Positions 42,868 through 52,385 are shown, numbered from the stretch's first letter. The stretch is 64,000 nucleotides of DNA from Oceanospirillum sp048265165 (GCF_048265165.1 NZ_JBLXCD010000008.1:62001-126000); one strand, 5' to 3'. Numbers and translations: made by a program. The notes: generated by a model from the letters alone, not told the origin.

Positions 42868-43235
42868 GGTTGTTTTCTCCATCAACTCACGTCAAAAAGT
42901 ATGAAGTTATCGTATACGATACTTCGACCATTTTTTTCAGATTTTGGTTGCCGGATCTTAGCGCCACCGGCAAGCATCTGTTTTTAAAGTGCGTAAATAA
43001 TAGCACTTCATTTGCGGGGTTTCTATTTCTGAGTGGAACAGTTGGATATTACTTGGACTGAAAAAGTTGTTAAAACTCAGGCTATATTAGCGGGCGATGC
43101 ATTTATTTCCGTAACCCAATGTAATAATCTTATCAGGTGTATAGCATAGCAGTGCACCAGTGAGACGTGATAGCGCATTGGTGAATTTGCATTAGCTGAA
43201 TTGAATTTTATATAAAACTGGCCCGGATCCTGAAT
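42868..43235. other. 368-bp divergent region between sodB and the coiled-coil gene
   Basis: Contains a perfect ATCGTATACGAT dyad (42909-42920), flanked by GAAGT/ACTTC, in the sodB leader. No gene recognised. Confidence 0.4.
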
Positions 43236-44132
43236 ATGTCACCCGATAATATGAAAATTACTGCCCAGCGGGATGAGCCCGCTCCAGCCCGGCCCGGAAA
43301 ACCAGGAGGGACAGGTCGTAGCAGTAAAGGAGGGACAGGTCGCAGTAGTAAATATGTGCTTTGGCTTGTTGTTGCTTTATTGGTCGTGGCTATTGGCCTT
43401 GCTCTTTATCAGAATACCCAACTGTCAGGTGCACTCAAACAGCAGCAGGCGAGTCTGGAGCAGGCAACGCACCGTATCCAGTTGTTGGAAGATGAGTTAG
43501 TGGCAACAGGGCGGGATCTATCCCAGTCCGGCAGTACTTTGAAAAAACGTTTGCAAGACTCTGAACATGAGATTCGCAAGCTTTGGGATCTTAGTAATAA
43601 ACGTAATAAGGTTGATATCGCCCAGAATAAAAAGACCTTGGATACACTGGCTAAAGCACTCAAGGATCTGGAAGCGGCTCAGAAAGGACAACTGGCTGCA
43701 CTGGCTGATGAAAAGGCTGTCCGGGAAAATAAAGACAAAGCCCTACAGACAGAGCAACAGGTATTTAACGGGCGGCTGATGGCGATCTCTTCAGATCTTG
43801 CTGAGGCAAGGGATTCTCTGGAAACGTTGCAGGAGAAACAGTCCCGACAGGCGGCAGGCCTGGATGATCTTAAATCTGGTCTGGCTGATATTAAGTCCAG
43901 TCTGGGTGATCTAAAACAGGAGCAGGCGGGTCTTGATAGCGAAGCTATGCTGAATGTTAAAGAAACGTTGAATGTTTATGGTGAGCGCCTGGACGCTATT
44001 GATGCTTCCCGTCGCCAATTGACCAGTAACGTTACCCGCCTGAACACCGATGTGAACCGGCTGCAACTGGAAATGAAAGGGCTGACAAAGAATAATTCTC
44101 CTTCAGCGGCAGCATCTGCCCCCGCTCAATAA
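43236..44132 (+). CDS. Membrane-anchored coiled-coil protein, uncharacterised
   Basis: 298 residues. Basic disordered N-terminus with a tandem eight-residue repeat GGTGRSSK-GGTGRSSK (encoded by an almost exact 24-bp duplication, 43308-43355), a membrane helix about 40-58 (VLWLVVALLVVAIGLALY), then an almost entirely coiled-coil periplasmic part and a Ser/Ala-rich end. Similar proteins exist in Pseudomonas-like genomes without known function. Stands alone with its own terminator. Confidence 0.7.
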   Translation: MSPDNMKITAQRDEPAPARPGKPGGTGRSSKGGTGRSSKYVLWLVVALLVVAIGLALYQNTQLSGALKQQQASLEQATHRIQLLEDELVATGRDLSQSGSTLKKRLQDSEHEIRKLWDLSNKRNKVDIAQNKKTLDTLAKALKDLEAAQKGQLAALADEKAVRENKDKALQTEQQVFNGRLMAISSDLAEARDSLETLQEKQSRQAAGLDDLKSGLADIKSSLGDLKQEQAGLDSEAMLNVKETLNVYGERLDAIDASRRQLTSNVTRLNTDVNRLQLEMKGLTKNNSPSAAASAPAQ

Positions 44133-44156
44133 GGGCAGCTGTAGTGTATGAATATG

Positions 44157-44184
44157 AAAAGGACGGTTCGCCGTCCTTTTTGCA
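44157..44184 (+). terminator. Terminator after coiled-coil gene
   Basis: GGACGG (44161-44166) TTCG CCGTCC (44171-44176) with TTTTT after it and As before. Confidence 0.9.
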
Positions 44185-44303
44185 TTTTATGGCGTAGAGG
44201 TTTTGTTTTAAACGTATCCATTACTGTGCATTCTGCTTAACACCGAGGTTAACGTCACAGGCGTATCGGGTGATAACAATAAATAGAAATTAAGGAGCTT
44301 ACG

Positions 44304-44813
44304 TTGCAAAAGTCTGAACCTGCAATACGCTTTTCAGCAGATCGGTATCTTATGGGGATGAAAAGATTTCTTGCCGTATTACCCCAATGTCAGGCACTTG
44401 GTATGCAGGCTGAATCTGCTGATCACGAACACGTCCTTTTTTCTCTTCCCTTTGCCGAATGCCTGGTTGGCAATTCGCGCAAGCAGCTGATTCACGGCGG
44501 TGTGATTGCTACGCTTTTAGATACGGCCTGTGGCTCTGTTGCTGTTTGTGCCTTGCCCCGTTTTGAAATGTGCCCCACTTTAGACCTGAGAATCGACCAC
44601 CTTCGCCCAGCCGTAGCGGGTAAGGCACTCTATTGCAAAGCCAGTATCGTGAAGGTTACGCCTCAGGTTATCTTTACGGAGGGGGTGGTATATCAGGATA
44701 AGGGGCAGCCTGTATCTCGTGCGGTGGCTAACTTTATGCGACTGGGAGCTGGTAAAACCCCGGTCGAAATGGATGAGGCATTGTTTCGTCCGAATAAAGA
44801 AGAGGAGGAATGA
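44304..44813 (+). CDS. PaaI-type hotdog thioesterase, first of a pair
   Basis: 169 residues. Hotdog-fold domain with 'LIHGGVIATLLDTACGSVA' near 62-80 (HGG catalytic motif), then 'TLDLRIDHLRPA'. Probably hydrolyses acyl-CoA; substrate unknown. The start is TTG: TAAGGAG lies 6 nt upstream and the next ATG would lose family residues. The stop overlaps the second thioesterase gene. Confidence 0.85.
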   Translation: MQKSEPAIRFSADRYLMGMKRFLAVLPQCQALGMQAESADHEHVLFSLPFAECLVGNSRKQLIHGGVIATLLDTACGSVAVCALPRFEMCPTLDLRIDHLRPAVAGKALYCKASIVKVTPQVIFTEGVVYQDKGQPVSRAVANFMRLGAGKTPVEMDEALFRPNKEEEE

Positions 44814-45262
44814 TGACTGATTTGGATAGCCTGGCTCAGCTGATCAGCGAAACACAGCGCTCCGGTCACTGGGAGGCGCTGCTTGAACAGGTTCCTTATG
44901 CCGGATTTATCGGACTTACAGCTCAAGCCATAGGGAATGAAATTCTATTTTGTATGGAACCCCTGGAAAGCAACACAGGTAATCCTCTGTTACCAGCGCT
45001 CCATGGTGGTGTGATTGCTGGCTTTATGGAAACGGCAGCCACGCTTAATCTTATGGTTTGCCTGAATGAGAGTCAGGTGCCTAAAGTTATCGATTTTACA
45101 ATCGATTACCTGCGTTCCGGCAAAATGAAACCTACCTATGCTACCTGTATTCTGAATCGGCAGGGGCAGCGAATTGCTAATGTTCAGGTCAATGCATGGC
45201 AGAAAGATCGTGAAACACCGATTGCTACGGCCCGGGTTCATTTCCTGATGCAGGATAGGTAA
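44813..45262 (+). CDS. PaaI-type hotdog thioesterase, second of a pair
   Basis: 149 residues. 'LPALHGGVIAGFMETAATLN' carries the HGG motif and 'VIDFTIDYLRSGK' matches the family. Diverged from its neighbour, so the two may form a heteromer or work on different acyl chains. ATG 44813 has GGAGG 4 nt upstream; ATG 44810 would be too close. Confidence 0.83.
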   Translation: MTDLDSLAQLISETQRSGHWEALLEQVPYAGFIGLTAQAIGNEILFCMEPLESNTGNPLLPALHGGVIAGFMETAATLNLMVCLNESQVPKVIDFTIDYLRSGKMKPTYATCILNRQGQRIANVQVNAWQKDRETPIATARVHFLMQDR

Positions 45263-45387
45263 TCGGGCCGGTTGAGGGTTTAAAACAAGCTTGGCCTTTG
45301 AGGCAAGCACCGGCAAGGTGCTGGGATTTATGAACCGACAACGCAAGATTTACCCTAAAAACAACCACTTAAATTTTCTTTATTGCC

Positions 45388-45415
45388 CTTGAAATATATC
45401 GGGTTGTTCCCATAT
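45388..45415 (+). promoter_or_regulatory. Sigma-32 (heat-shock) promoter of htpG
   Basis: CTTGAAA (45388-45394), 14-nt spacer, CCCATAT (45409-45415) match the RpoH consensus closely and stand about 117 nt before htpG. Confidence 0.85.
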
Positions 45416-45531
45416 TCATTGTCAGATAACTATCGCAGGTGGAAATGGCACAGTGTTTATGTGTTGTTCCGGCCTGTAGCAAACCTAAATGCCGTTGTTC
45501 TTAACCGTTCAGCCCATGGAGATCTGATTCA

Positions 45532-47448
45532 ATGTCTGTTGAAGCACAGAAAGAAACCCTTGGTTTTCAAACAGAAGTAAAACAGCTTCTGCACCTTATG
45601 ATTCACTCTTTGTATTCGAACAAAGAGATTTTCCTGCGCGAACTAATTTCCAATGCGTCTGATGCCTGCGACAAACTACGCTATAAAGCATTGGAAAATG
45701 ATGCCTTATACGAGGGACAGTCAGAACTGCAGGTCAAGATCACTGCCGATCCGGAAAACAACACAGTGACGATCAGTGATTCCGGTATTGGTATGAATCG
45801 CCAGGATGTGATTGATCATCTGGGTACGATTGCTAAATCGGGCACTTCTGAATTTTTAAGCCAGCTAACAGGCGATCAGAAGAAAGACTCTCAACTTATC
45901 GGTCAGTTTGGTGTGGGCTTTTACTCGTCATTTATCGTGGCGGAAGAAGTGGAAGTGGTTACCCGTAAAGCCGGTAGTCCTGCCGGAGAAGGTGTTCGCT
46001 GGGTATCTAAAGGCGATGGTGAGTTTACGATTGAGGCTGTTGAAAAAGCAGAGCGTGGTACTGCCATCACTCTGAAGCTGAAAGCCGATGAGAAAGAGTT
46101 CTCTGAAGATTTCCGTCTGCGCAACCTGATCCGTAAATACTCTGATCATATCGCTGTGCCGGTATTGATGGAAAAGCAGTCTTTTGAAGAGCCAAAAGAA
46201 GGCGAAGAAGCGGCAGATAAAGCGCCGGAATTTGAAGCCGTTAACGAAGCTCAGGCACTATGGACTCGCTCCCGTACCGACGTTAACGACGATGAGTACA
46301 AAGAGTTTTACAAGCATGTTTCCCATGATTTTGCCGATCCACTGACTTGGTCCCATAATAAGGTGGAAGGTAAGCTGGAATACACCAGCCTGCTTTACTT
46401 GCCGGGTAAGGCCCCGTTTGATCTGTACCATCGTGAAGCATCCCGTGGTCTGAAGCTGTACGTGCAGCGCGTGTTTATTATGGATGATGCGGAACAGTTC
46501 CTGCCGCTATACCTGCGCTTTATCAAGGGTGTGGTGGATTCTAACGATCTGTCGCTGAACGTTTCCCGGGAGATTTTGCAGCAGGATCCGAATATTACGT
46601 CCATGAAGAGCGCACTGACCAAGCGTGTGCTGGATATGCTGACCAAACTGGCCAAGAACGATACCGAAAAATACCAGACCTTCTGGAATGAGTTCGGCAG
46701 CGTCCTGAAAGAAGGCCCAGGCGAAGACTTCTCCAACAAAGAGAAGATCGCCAAGCTGCTACGCTTCACCTCAACTAACAGTAGTGATGAGACTCAGAAT
46801 GTTGCTCTGGCAGATTATGTTGAGCGCATGAAGGAAGGTCAGGACAAGATCTACTACGTCACTGCCGAAAACTACAATACCGCGAAAAACAGCCCGCACT
46901 TGGAAATCTTCCGCAAGAAAGGTATCGAAGTGCTGCTGATGACTGATCGTATCGACGAGTGGCTGATGAGCCACCTGACCGAATTTGACGGTAAGTCGTT
47001 CCAGGATGTTGCCAAAGGTGAGCTGGATCTGGGTGATACTGAGTCTGAAGAAGACAAGAAAGCTCAGGAAGAAGCGGCTGAGAAAGTCGAAGGTATGGTT
47101 GAGCGCACCAAAGAGCTGCTGAAAGAGCAGGTTGAAGATGTGCGTGTGACGCACCGTCTGACCGATTCTCCGGCGTGTGTCGTGCTGAATGATGGCGAGA
47201 TGGGTGAGCAGATGCGCCAGATTATGGCGGCGGCCGGTCAGGAAATTCCTGAGTCTAAGCCGGTTCTGGAGCTGAACCCGACTCACCCACTGATCCTTAA
47301 ACTGGATCAGGAGCAGGATGAAGAGCGCTTCGGTGAGCTAGCGCGTATCATTCTGGATCAGGCGATGCTGGCCGAAGGTCGTCAGCTAAAAGATGCAGCA
47401 ACATATGTGCAGCGCCTGAACCGTCTGCTGCTGGAATTGGCGGGTTAG
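45532..47448 (+). CDS. htpG: Molecular chaperone HtpG (Hsp90)
   Basis: 638 residues. GHKL ATPase domain 1-225 with 'ISNASDACDKLRY', 'DSGIGMNRQDV' and 'GQFGVGFYSSFIVA'; middle domain with 'LNVSREILQQDPN'; C-terminal dimerisation part ending in 'LNRLLLELAG'. Assists protein folding under stress, in line with the heat-shock promoter. Followed by a clear terminator. Confidence 0.97.
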   Translation: MSVEAQKETLGFQTEVKQLLHLMIHSLYSNKEIFLRELISNASDACDKLRYKALENDALYEGQSELQVKITADPENNTVTISDSGIGMNRQDVIDHLGTIAKSGTSEFLSQLTGDQKKDSQLIGQFGVGFYSSFIVAEEVEVVTRKAGSPAGEGVRWVSKGDGEFTIEAVEKAERGTAITLKLKADEKEFSEDFRLRNLIRKYSDHIAVPVLMEKQSFEEPKEGEEAADKAPEFEAVNEAQALWTRSRTDVNDDEYKEFYKHVSHDFADPLTWSHNKVEGKLEYTSLLYLPGKAPFDLYHREASRGLKLYVQRVFIMDDAEQFLPLYLRFIKGVVDSNDLSLNVSREILQQDPNITSMKSALTKRVLDMLTKLAKNDTEKYQTFWNEFGSVLKEGPGEDFSNKEKIAKLLRFTSTNSSDETQNVALADYVERMKEGQDKIYYVTAENYNTAKNSPHLEIFRKKGIEVLLMTDRIDEWLMSHLTEFDGKSFQDVAKGELDLGDTESEEDKKAQEEAAEKVEGMVERTKELLKEQVEDVRVTHRLTDSPACVVLNDGEMGEQMRQIMAAAGQEIPESKPVLELNPTHPLILKLDQEQDEERFGELARIILDQAMLAEGRQLKDAATYVQRLNRLLLELAG

Positions 47449-47894
47449 TATCGGGTTTAAGCAGTAACTTGATTTAAACTGGCAGTAAAAGGCGGTCTTA
47501 GGATCGCCTTTTTTTATCTGAAAAAAGACCGGATTGTTTGTTTGCTATAACCGAGCCTTCTCCCGGCAATCCCCATCTCACCTTCCTGTAATATCCATCT
47601 CAGAATACCCTCAGTATTTAAACGTGATTTTTCAATCAGTTGATTCGTCCTTAGGTTTTTAAAATTTCTTTATTTACCCTTGTTTTGTTTTTATTTTTAG
47701 ATGATTCCTCTTTTCTTTGTGTATTGTTTAGATTTTAAGTCTATATTGTTACTGTTTTATGGTTTAGACTTTAGGTGCAAGTTTATAGCTTTCAGGGTGT
47801 AAGCTATATTGACTTCAATGCAGTACCTTTCATTTAGGGCACTGCCAGATTGTTAATTCAGATAATGATAATAATATCTTGCGGAGGTTCCCCC
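47449..47894. other. 446-bp AT-rich gap after htpG
   Basis: Begins with the htpG terminator. The rest is T-rich with a perfect ATAGCTT-9-AAGCTAT dyad (47785-47807) upstream of the chemoreceptor gene. No gene found. Confidence 0.5.
47487..47516 (+). terminator. Terminator after htpG
   Basis: GGCGGTC (47491-47497) pairs with GATCGCC (47502-47508) with one wobble, then TTTTTTT. Confidence 0.88.
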
Positions 47895-49784
47895 ATGACA
47901 TTGAAGAATAAAGTACTCGCAGTTGTATTGCTGCCGGTACTTTTAATTACGTTAACACTGACATTTATCAGCTACACCGACTTAAAGAAAGCGCTACTTA
48001 AGTCAGTGAATACGGATACTCATCGGGTGGTTACTGGGGTCAGTATTACTATTGATACTTGGCTAAGTCAGAGGGCTTCAGTGATTGAATCTTATGCTGA
48101 AAGGTCTGTTGATCAGTCCAGTCCGTTACCTTTTTTGAAGCAGGCGGAACGCTCCGGTGGCTTTGAAATTTTTTATTATGGTCGCGCGGATGGTAAAGCC
48201 TTTTTTTCTGATACTGATGTGCAGAAAATGATGGATGTAAGAGGTTATGACCCGACGCAGCGCCCTTGGTATACGGATGCCCGTCATGCCGGTGAAACTA
48301 TTTTCACAGCACCCTACGTATCTGCTGATACGGGGGATTTAGTACTTTCTGTGGCAACGCCGGTTATGAGAGGCGGGAAACTACAAGGTGTTGCTGCTGC
48401 AGACCTGAAGCTCAATCAGCTTGTTAAGGTGATTAACGGGATTGAGGTTGATGAACAGAGCTTTGTTATGCTGGTTGATGATACTGGTTTAGTGGTTGCT
48501 CATTCAGATAGCACCTTAAGAATGAAGCCGGTTTCCGATGTGGGAGCAGAGCTGAGCCCATCCGTTATCTCCCGGATTTCAGCAAGTGGAGCAATGGTTA
48601 CTCAGGCCATCAATGGTGTTGATTATTTGTTACGTTTCCAGCAAGTTGGTAATAGCCGTTTCTCCGTTGGCATCGCATTGAATAAACAAAGAGTAATGGC
48701 GCCTCTGTCTGATTTGCTTATAGCTAACAGTCTGGTATCTCTGATTCTGATTGTGGCGGCTGGTGTGGTGAGTATGTGGATGATAGGGCGTGTTATGAAA
48801 CCCTTGCATGCCATTGGCTCTGCGCTGGAAGAGATTGCTCAGGGGGAAGGTGATCTGACAAAGCGCCTGACCGTCGATACGAAAGATGAAATTGGCTCAC
48901 TGGCGGAGCACTTTAATCATTTTGTTAATTCGATGCATAGAATTATTCAGGATATTTCTGCTCTGTCCAAAGACCTGCGTCATACTGCTGAGGAAAGTGC
49001 CAAAGTCGCTAAGCGTACCAGCGATGATGTGCAAACTCAGATGTCAGAGGTATCTATGGTTGCTGCTGCTGTCGAAGAGATGGCAACAGCTACCCAGGAG
49101 ATTGCCGGTAATGCGGAAAATACGGCTGCCGCGGCTCAGGCATGTGCAGACAATAGTCGCGATGGCCAATTGGTCGTTTCAAATACACGGGAAGCAATTC
49201 AGGGTTTGTCAGGCCAAGTTCAGGATGCCGGTGTTGTTATCGATCGCCTGAGTGAGCACTCTCAAGGTATTAGCTCGATACTTTCGACCATTCAGGGGAT
49301 TGCTGAGCAGACGAACCTGTTGGCACTCAATGCGGCAATTGAGGCTGCCCGGGCTGGTGAGCAAGGGCGGGGCTTTGCTGTGGTTGCTGATGAGGTACGT
49401 GTTCTGTCTCAACGTACTCACGAGTCTACTGAAGAGATTCAGCAGATGATTGGCAGTTTGCAGAAAGCATCTGAAGAAGCGGTTGAGTTGATGTCGGTAA
49501 GTCGGCAGCAAGCGGAAGATACCGTCGAAGAGGCCCATAATGCCTATGAGAAGCTGCTGAGTATTACAGAGGCAATTGCTGGTATCAGCGATATGTCGAC
49601 TCAAACTGCCGCGGCTACAGAAGAGCAAACTCAGGTTAATCACAGTATTTCTGAGAATACCCTGAGGATTCGTGATATTGCCACTGAGCTTTCAGATGAG
49701 TCTGACCAGTCCCGTGCCCGTGCATCGGAATTGAATACCCTTGCCGAAAGTCTTCATGATCAGGTTAAACGTTTTAAGCTATAA
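47895..49784 (+). CDS. Methyl-accepting chemotaxis protein with double-Cache sensor
   Basis: 629 residues. Helix about 10-30, a dCache_1 domain about 35-275 with 'MDVRGYDPTQRPWYTDARHA' (the ligand-binding RPWY region) and 'ETIFTAPYVSADTGDLVLSV', second helix about 280-300, HAMP, and the invariant tip 'EQTNLLALNAAIEAARAGEQ'. dCache receptors of this type often bind amino acids or amines; the ligand is not predictable here. ATG 47895 has GGAGG 7 nt upstream. Confidence 0.93.
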   Translation: MTLKNKVLAVVLLPVLLITLTLTFISYTDLKKALLKSVNTDTHRVVTGVSITIDTWLSQRASVIESYAERSVDQSSPLPFLKQAERSGGFEIFYYGRADGKAFFSDTDVQKMMDVRGYDPTQRPWYTDARHAGETIFTAPYVSADTGDLVLSVATPVMRGGKLQGVAAADLKLNQLVKVINGIEVDEQSFVMLVDDTGLVVAHSDSTLRMKPVSDVGAELSPSVISRISASGAMVTQAINGVDYLLRFQQVGNSRFSVGIALNKQRVMAPLSDLLIANSLVSLILIVAAGVVSMWMIGRVMKPLHAIGSALEEIAQGEGDLTKRLTVDTKDEIGSLAEHFNHFVNSMHRIIQDISALSKDLRHTAEESAKVAKRTSDDVQTQMSEVSMVAAAVEEMATATQEIAGNAENTAAAAQACADNSRDGQLVVSNTREAIQGLSGQVQDAGVVIDRLSEHSQGISSILSTIQGIAEQTNLLALNAAIEAARAGEQGRGFAVVADEVRVLSQRTHESTEEIQQMIGSLQKASEEAVELMSVSRQQAEDTVEEAHNAYEKLLSITEAIAGISDMSTQTAAATEEQTQVNHSISENTLRIRDIATELSDESDQSRARASELNTLAESLHDQVKRFKL

Positions 49785-49838
49785 GCCCAGATGCATAAAC
49801 CTGTGTTATGACTTCTGATTAGCGACACTGTAATTATT

Positions 49839-49874
49839 AGCCGGTTGCCATTTATGGGAGCCGGCTTTTTTTCT
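49839..49874 (+). terminator. Terminator after the dCache chemoreceptor
   Basis: AGCCGG (49839-49844) pairs with CCGGCT (49861-49866), followed by seven Ts. Overlaps the start of the convergent ybaN 3' end. Confidence 0.8.
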
Positions 49875-50373
49875 ACCCGAAAAGAGATTGGGTGTCCGCT
49901 GAATAGCTGTTTTTTTGTTTGATTATTGTCTGCCTTGGGTGAGTATCCGGCATTGCGGTCTTTCCTGACAGTTTTTTCCAGCTCTGTTCTATCATAGTAT
50001 CCACTGGCTCTGAGCGGTGCTTCCAGACATACCAGAGTGCATAAAAAACGATGAAAATAACCAGAACTTTTAGCCATAAAGAGAAAGGGCGGAAAAGCAG
50101 AGGGTAGCTCACCATGGTTAGCATCATTGTGGTCGACAAAAGTTTTGCCTTGATTGGAATAACACGATCTGTCTCCCAGCTTTGTAACATTGAACCAAAG
50201 ATCTTTTGCTTCAGTAGCCAGCGGTGAATTTTGTGTGAGCCTTTGGAAAAAAAGAAAGCCGCTAGGATCACAAACGGTGTTGTGGGCAGAAGTGGCAGGA
50301 CAGCACCGATAGCACCCAGAATAAGTGCTAAAAAACCTGCCGCTATAAATAGGGGTTTTCTGAACTTATCCAT
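49873..50373 (-). CDS. ybaN: YbaN family (DUF454) inner-membrane protein
   Basis: 166 residues with four hydrophobic segments. 'GAIGAVLPLLPTTPFVILAA' near 21-40 is the DUF454 signature. The final 40 residues (about 125-166) form a polar tail longer than in ordinary YbaN (about 125 residues). Function of the family is unknown. AGGAG 6 nt before the ATG. Confidence 0.82.
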   Translation of the reverse strand: MDKFRKPLFIAAGFLALILGAIGAVLPLLPTTPFVILAAFFFSKGSHKIHRWLLKQKIFGSMLQSWETDRVIPIKAKLLSTTMMLTMVSYPLLFRPFSLWLKVLVIFIVFYALWYVWKHRSEPVDTMIEQSWKKLSGKTAMPDTHPRQTIIKQKNSYSADTQSLFG

Positions 50374-50563
50374 AGAGTTCTCCTCAGGATATCAAAGGGG
50401 GGATGAGTATAAAGATAGGCCACATTGACTGTTTTTATACGAAAGATTAATGGATTGTGCGGCACTCACTAATTTCCCGGACAATATTAGCAGGTATACT
50501 TATGATGGCTTTGGCACAGGTTGAATGAGGCCTGTTTAAGAAAGCAGGCCTTCAGAGCATATC

Positions 50564-50824
50564 TTAATCGTCCAACAGGTCTTTGGTTTTTTCTGCGGCT
50601 TTAGATGCGCCTTCTTTTGTGGAACAGGCAGCCCGTTCTGCGGCACATTTCGTCATACAGCCCATTTTTCCGAAGCTATCATCAAAGTAACGCACTTTGC
50701 AGCTGGCCTCGCAGGCTGTCTGTTTTAGTGAACAGCTGGCCTGAGCTGATATCGGTAGTAGAATCAGAGAAAGTGCTGTGCTGGCAATAAAGGCTGTGCG
50801 TTTACTTGGTCTGGCAAAGGGCAT
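50564..50824 (-). CDS. Small exported cysteine-rich protein, uncharacterised
   Basis: 86 residues. Signal peptide about 1-28 (ALSLILLPISAQAS), then a short mature part with seven cysteines in the pattern C-X6-C-X3-C, later C-X3-C and C-X6-C, which fits paired CX3C helices joined by disulfides. Ends in a Lys/Glu/Asp-rich tail. GGAG is 8 nt before the ATG. Not assigned to a family; could hold metal or be a structural disulfide protein. Confidence 0.6.
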   Translation of the reverse strand: MPFARPSKRTAFIASTALSLILLPISAQASCSLKQTACEASCKVRYFDDSFGKMGCMTKCAAERAACSTKEGASKAAEKTKDLLDD

Positions 50825-50989
50825 AAATACTCCATCTCTTCTGACTGCTGAATTTGCATACGGCATAACGTATATTAGGCGGTTGATTATCTTAATTTAT
50901 GGCAGCTGAATTCAAGGTAAAATGAACGTAACTATCTGACAATAGCAAAATTTTCGCACTGAGTTCGTTTTATAATCAGGGAGCTTTTT

Positions 50990-51751
50990 TTGGACATACA
51001 ACCGAGTACTCTGAACCAGGAGTGCACCGAAGGCCACGATAATGCCATGAATGAGTCCCATGACTTTACGCTGATCGCACAAAATAAGGCTTTTGTGGTG
51101 ATTAACAAATCACCCGGTGTTGATGTACATCGCGATGGTGATGAGCCCGGTATTACAGAAAAAGTTTCTGAGGCTTTGGGAGGCGTTAAACTTTATCTGG
51201 TTCATCGATTGGATAAGGTTACTTCCGGCCTCATGATTTTGGCAAAAAATGCTGCCACATGTGCTGAATTAGCAGAGTTTTTTCGCGAAAGGCAGGTAAG
51301 CAAATACTATCTGGCAGTATCTGCGCGAAAGCCAAGCAAGAAACAGGGCTGGATTATTGGTGATATGGCCCGCTCCCGAAGAGGAAGCTGGAAACTGACA
51401 AGCGGTAAACAAAACCCTGCCGTCACTCAGTTTTTCTCCTGCTCGCTGAAACCTGGGTACAGAGCTTTCTTGCTGAAGCCTCGCACAGGAAAAACCCATC
51501 AACTTAGGGTTGCACTGAAGAGTATTGGTGCTCCGATATGTGGTGACCAACTTTATGATGATGCTGCGCTGGCTTCTATGGAAGAGCGGACTTATCTTCA
51601 TGCTTACCAGCTGCACTTTAAGTTGCAGGGGAATTTACACCATTACAGTGCTTGGCCGCATCAGGGGGAGCACTTTACCTCGGATGATTTTAGTCGTTTA
51701 AGAGACGCTTGGTCAGAGCCTGACGGTTTAACATGGCCTAAAACTAAATAA
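50990..51751 (+). CDS. RluA-family pseudouridine synthase
   Basis: 253 residues. Catalytic motif YLVHRLDKVTSGLMIL near 68-83 with the essential Asp, then 'PRTGKTHQLRVALKSIGAPI' near 164-183. Lacks an S4 domain, so it resembles the short RluA-like group. Start is TTG 50990 with AGGGAG 6 nt upstream; ATG 51047 has no such site. Exact RNA target cannot be told from sequence. Confidence 0.87.
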   Translation: MDIQPSTLNQECTEGHDNAMNESHDFTLIAQNKAFVVINKSPGVDVHRDGDEPGITEKVSEALGGVKLYLVHRLDKVTSGLMILAKNAATCAELAEFFRERQVSKYYLAVSARKPSKKQGWIIGDMARSRRGSWKLTSGKQNPAVTQFFSCSLKPGYRAFLLKPRTGKTHQLRVALKSIGAPICGDQLYDDAALASMEERTYLHAYQLHFKLQGNLHHYSAWPHQGEHFTSDDFSRLRDAWSEPDGLTWPKTK

Positions 51752-51857
51752 CTTGTTGTGTATGCGATAAAACAAAGGGATTTTTGACATTATCACCAGA
51801 TCGGAAACCTCTGACTCATTCTCGGCAGATAAAGTTCGTGCGCCACAGTTTTTACCT

Positions 51858-52367
51858 TTGATCATTCGGGAGCTTACTCCTCAGGATGCTAGGGCTTTTC
51901 ATTACCTTCGTATTCGGTCACTTACCACAGACCCTACCAGTTTCAGTATTTTGTTAGATGAGGAGGAATCGATGAGTGCAGCTCAGATTCACTCCTTGCT
52001 GGATCGCTTCAATCGATCATCGGGTGCGGCATTGTGGGGCGGCTTCTGCGCTGGGTATCTGGTGGGTATGGTCGGGTTGGAGCCGAATTTGGGGCCGGTA
52101 AGGCAACACAGCGGTATTGTAACCAGCTTGTGCGTTTTACCCGAATATCGTGGGCAAAAAATTGCAATGGCACTGATGAATCATCTTGTTGACTATGCAC
52201 GACGGCATGCACAGTTGGAATCTCTGGTGCTTGAGGTGAGTGAAACTGCCGCAGCTGCTATCCGCTTATACCGCAAAGTAGGATTTAAGCAGACGGGCCG
52301 TGAACCAAAGGCTCTGGCTTTCGGCGATCAGCGCTTTGATCTGATCCGGATGAGTCTCTTCGTTTAA
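51858..52367 (+). CDS. GNAT-family N-acetyltransferase
   Basis: 169 residues. Acetyl-CoA binding loop 'VLPEYRGQKIAMALMNHLVD' near 93-112 and 'KVGFKQTGREPKAL' at the end are GNAT features. Substrate unknown. The start is uncertain: TTG 51858 fits the usual 'IIRELTPQDARAFHYLR' beginning but lacks a Shine-Dalgarno; an in-frame ATT at 51789 has AAAGGGA at good distance and would add 23 residues. Confidence 0.8.
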   Translation: MIIRELTPQDARAFHYLRIRSLTTDPTSFSILLDEEESMSAAQIHSLLDRFNRSSGAALWGGFCAGYLVGMVGLEPNLGPVRQHSGIVTSLCVLPEYRGQKIAMALMNHLVDYARRHAQLESLVLEVSETAAAAIRLYRKVGFKQTGREPKALAFGDQRFDLIRMSLFV

Positions 52368-52385
52368 TGAGGGTGAAATAGCTAA

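Noticed and set aside
43308..43355. Tandem repeat as part of a CRISPR or variable-number locus
   Set aside because: Only two units, in frame within a coding region; no spacers.
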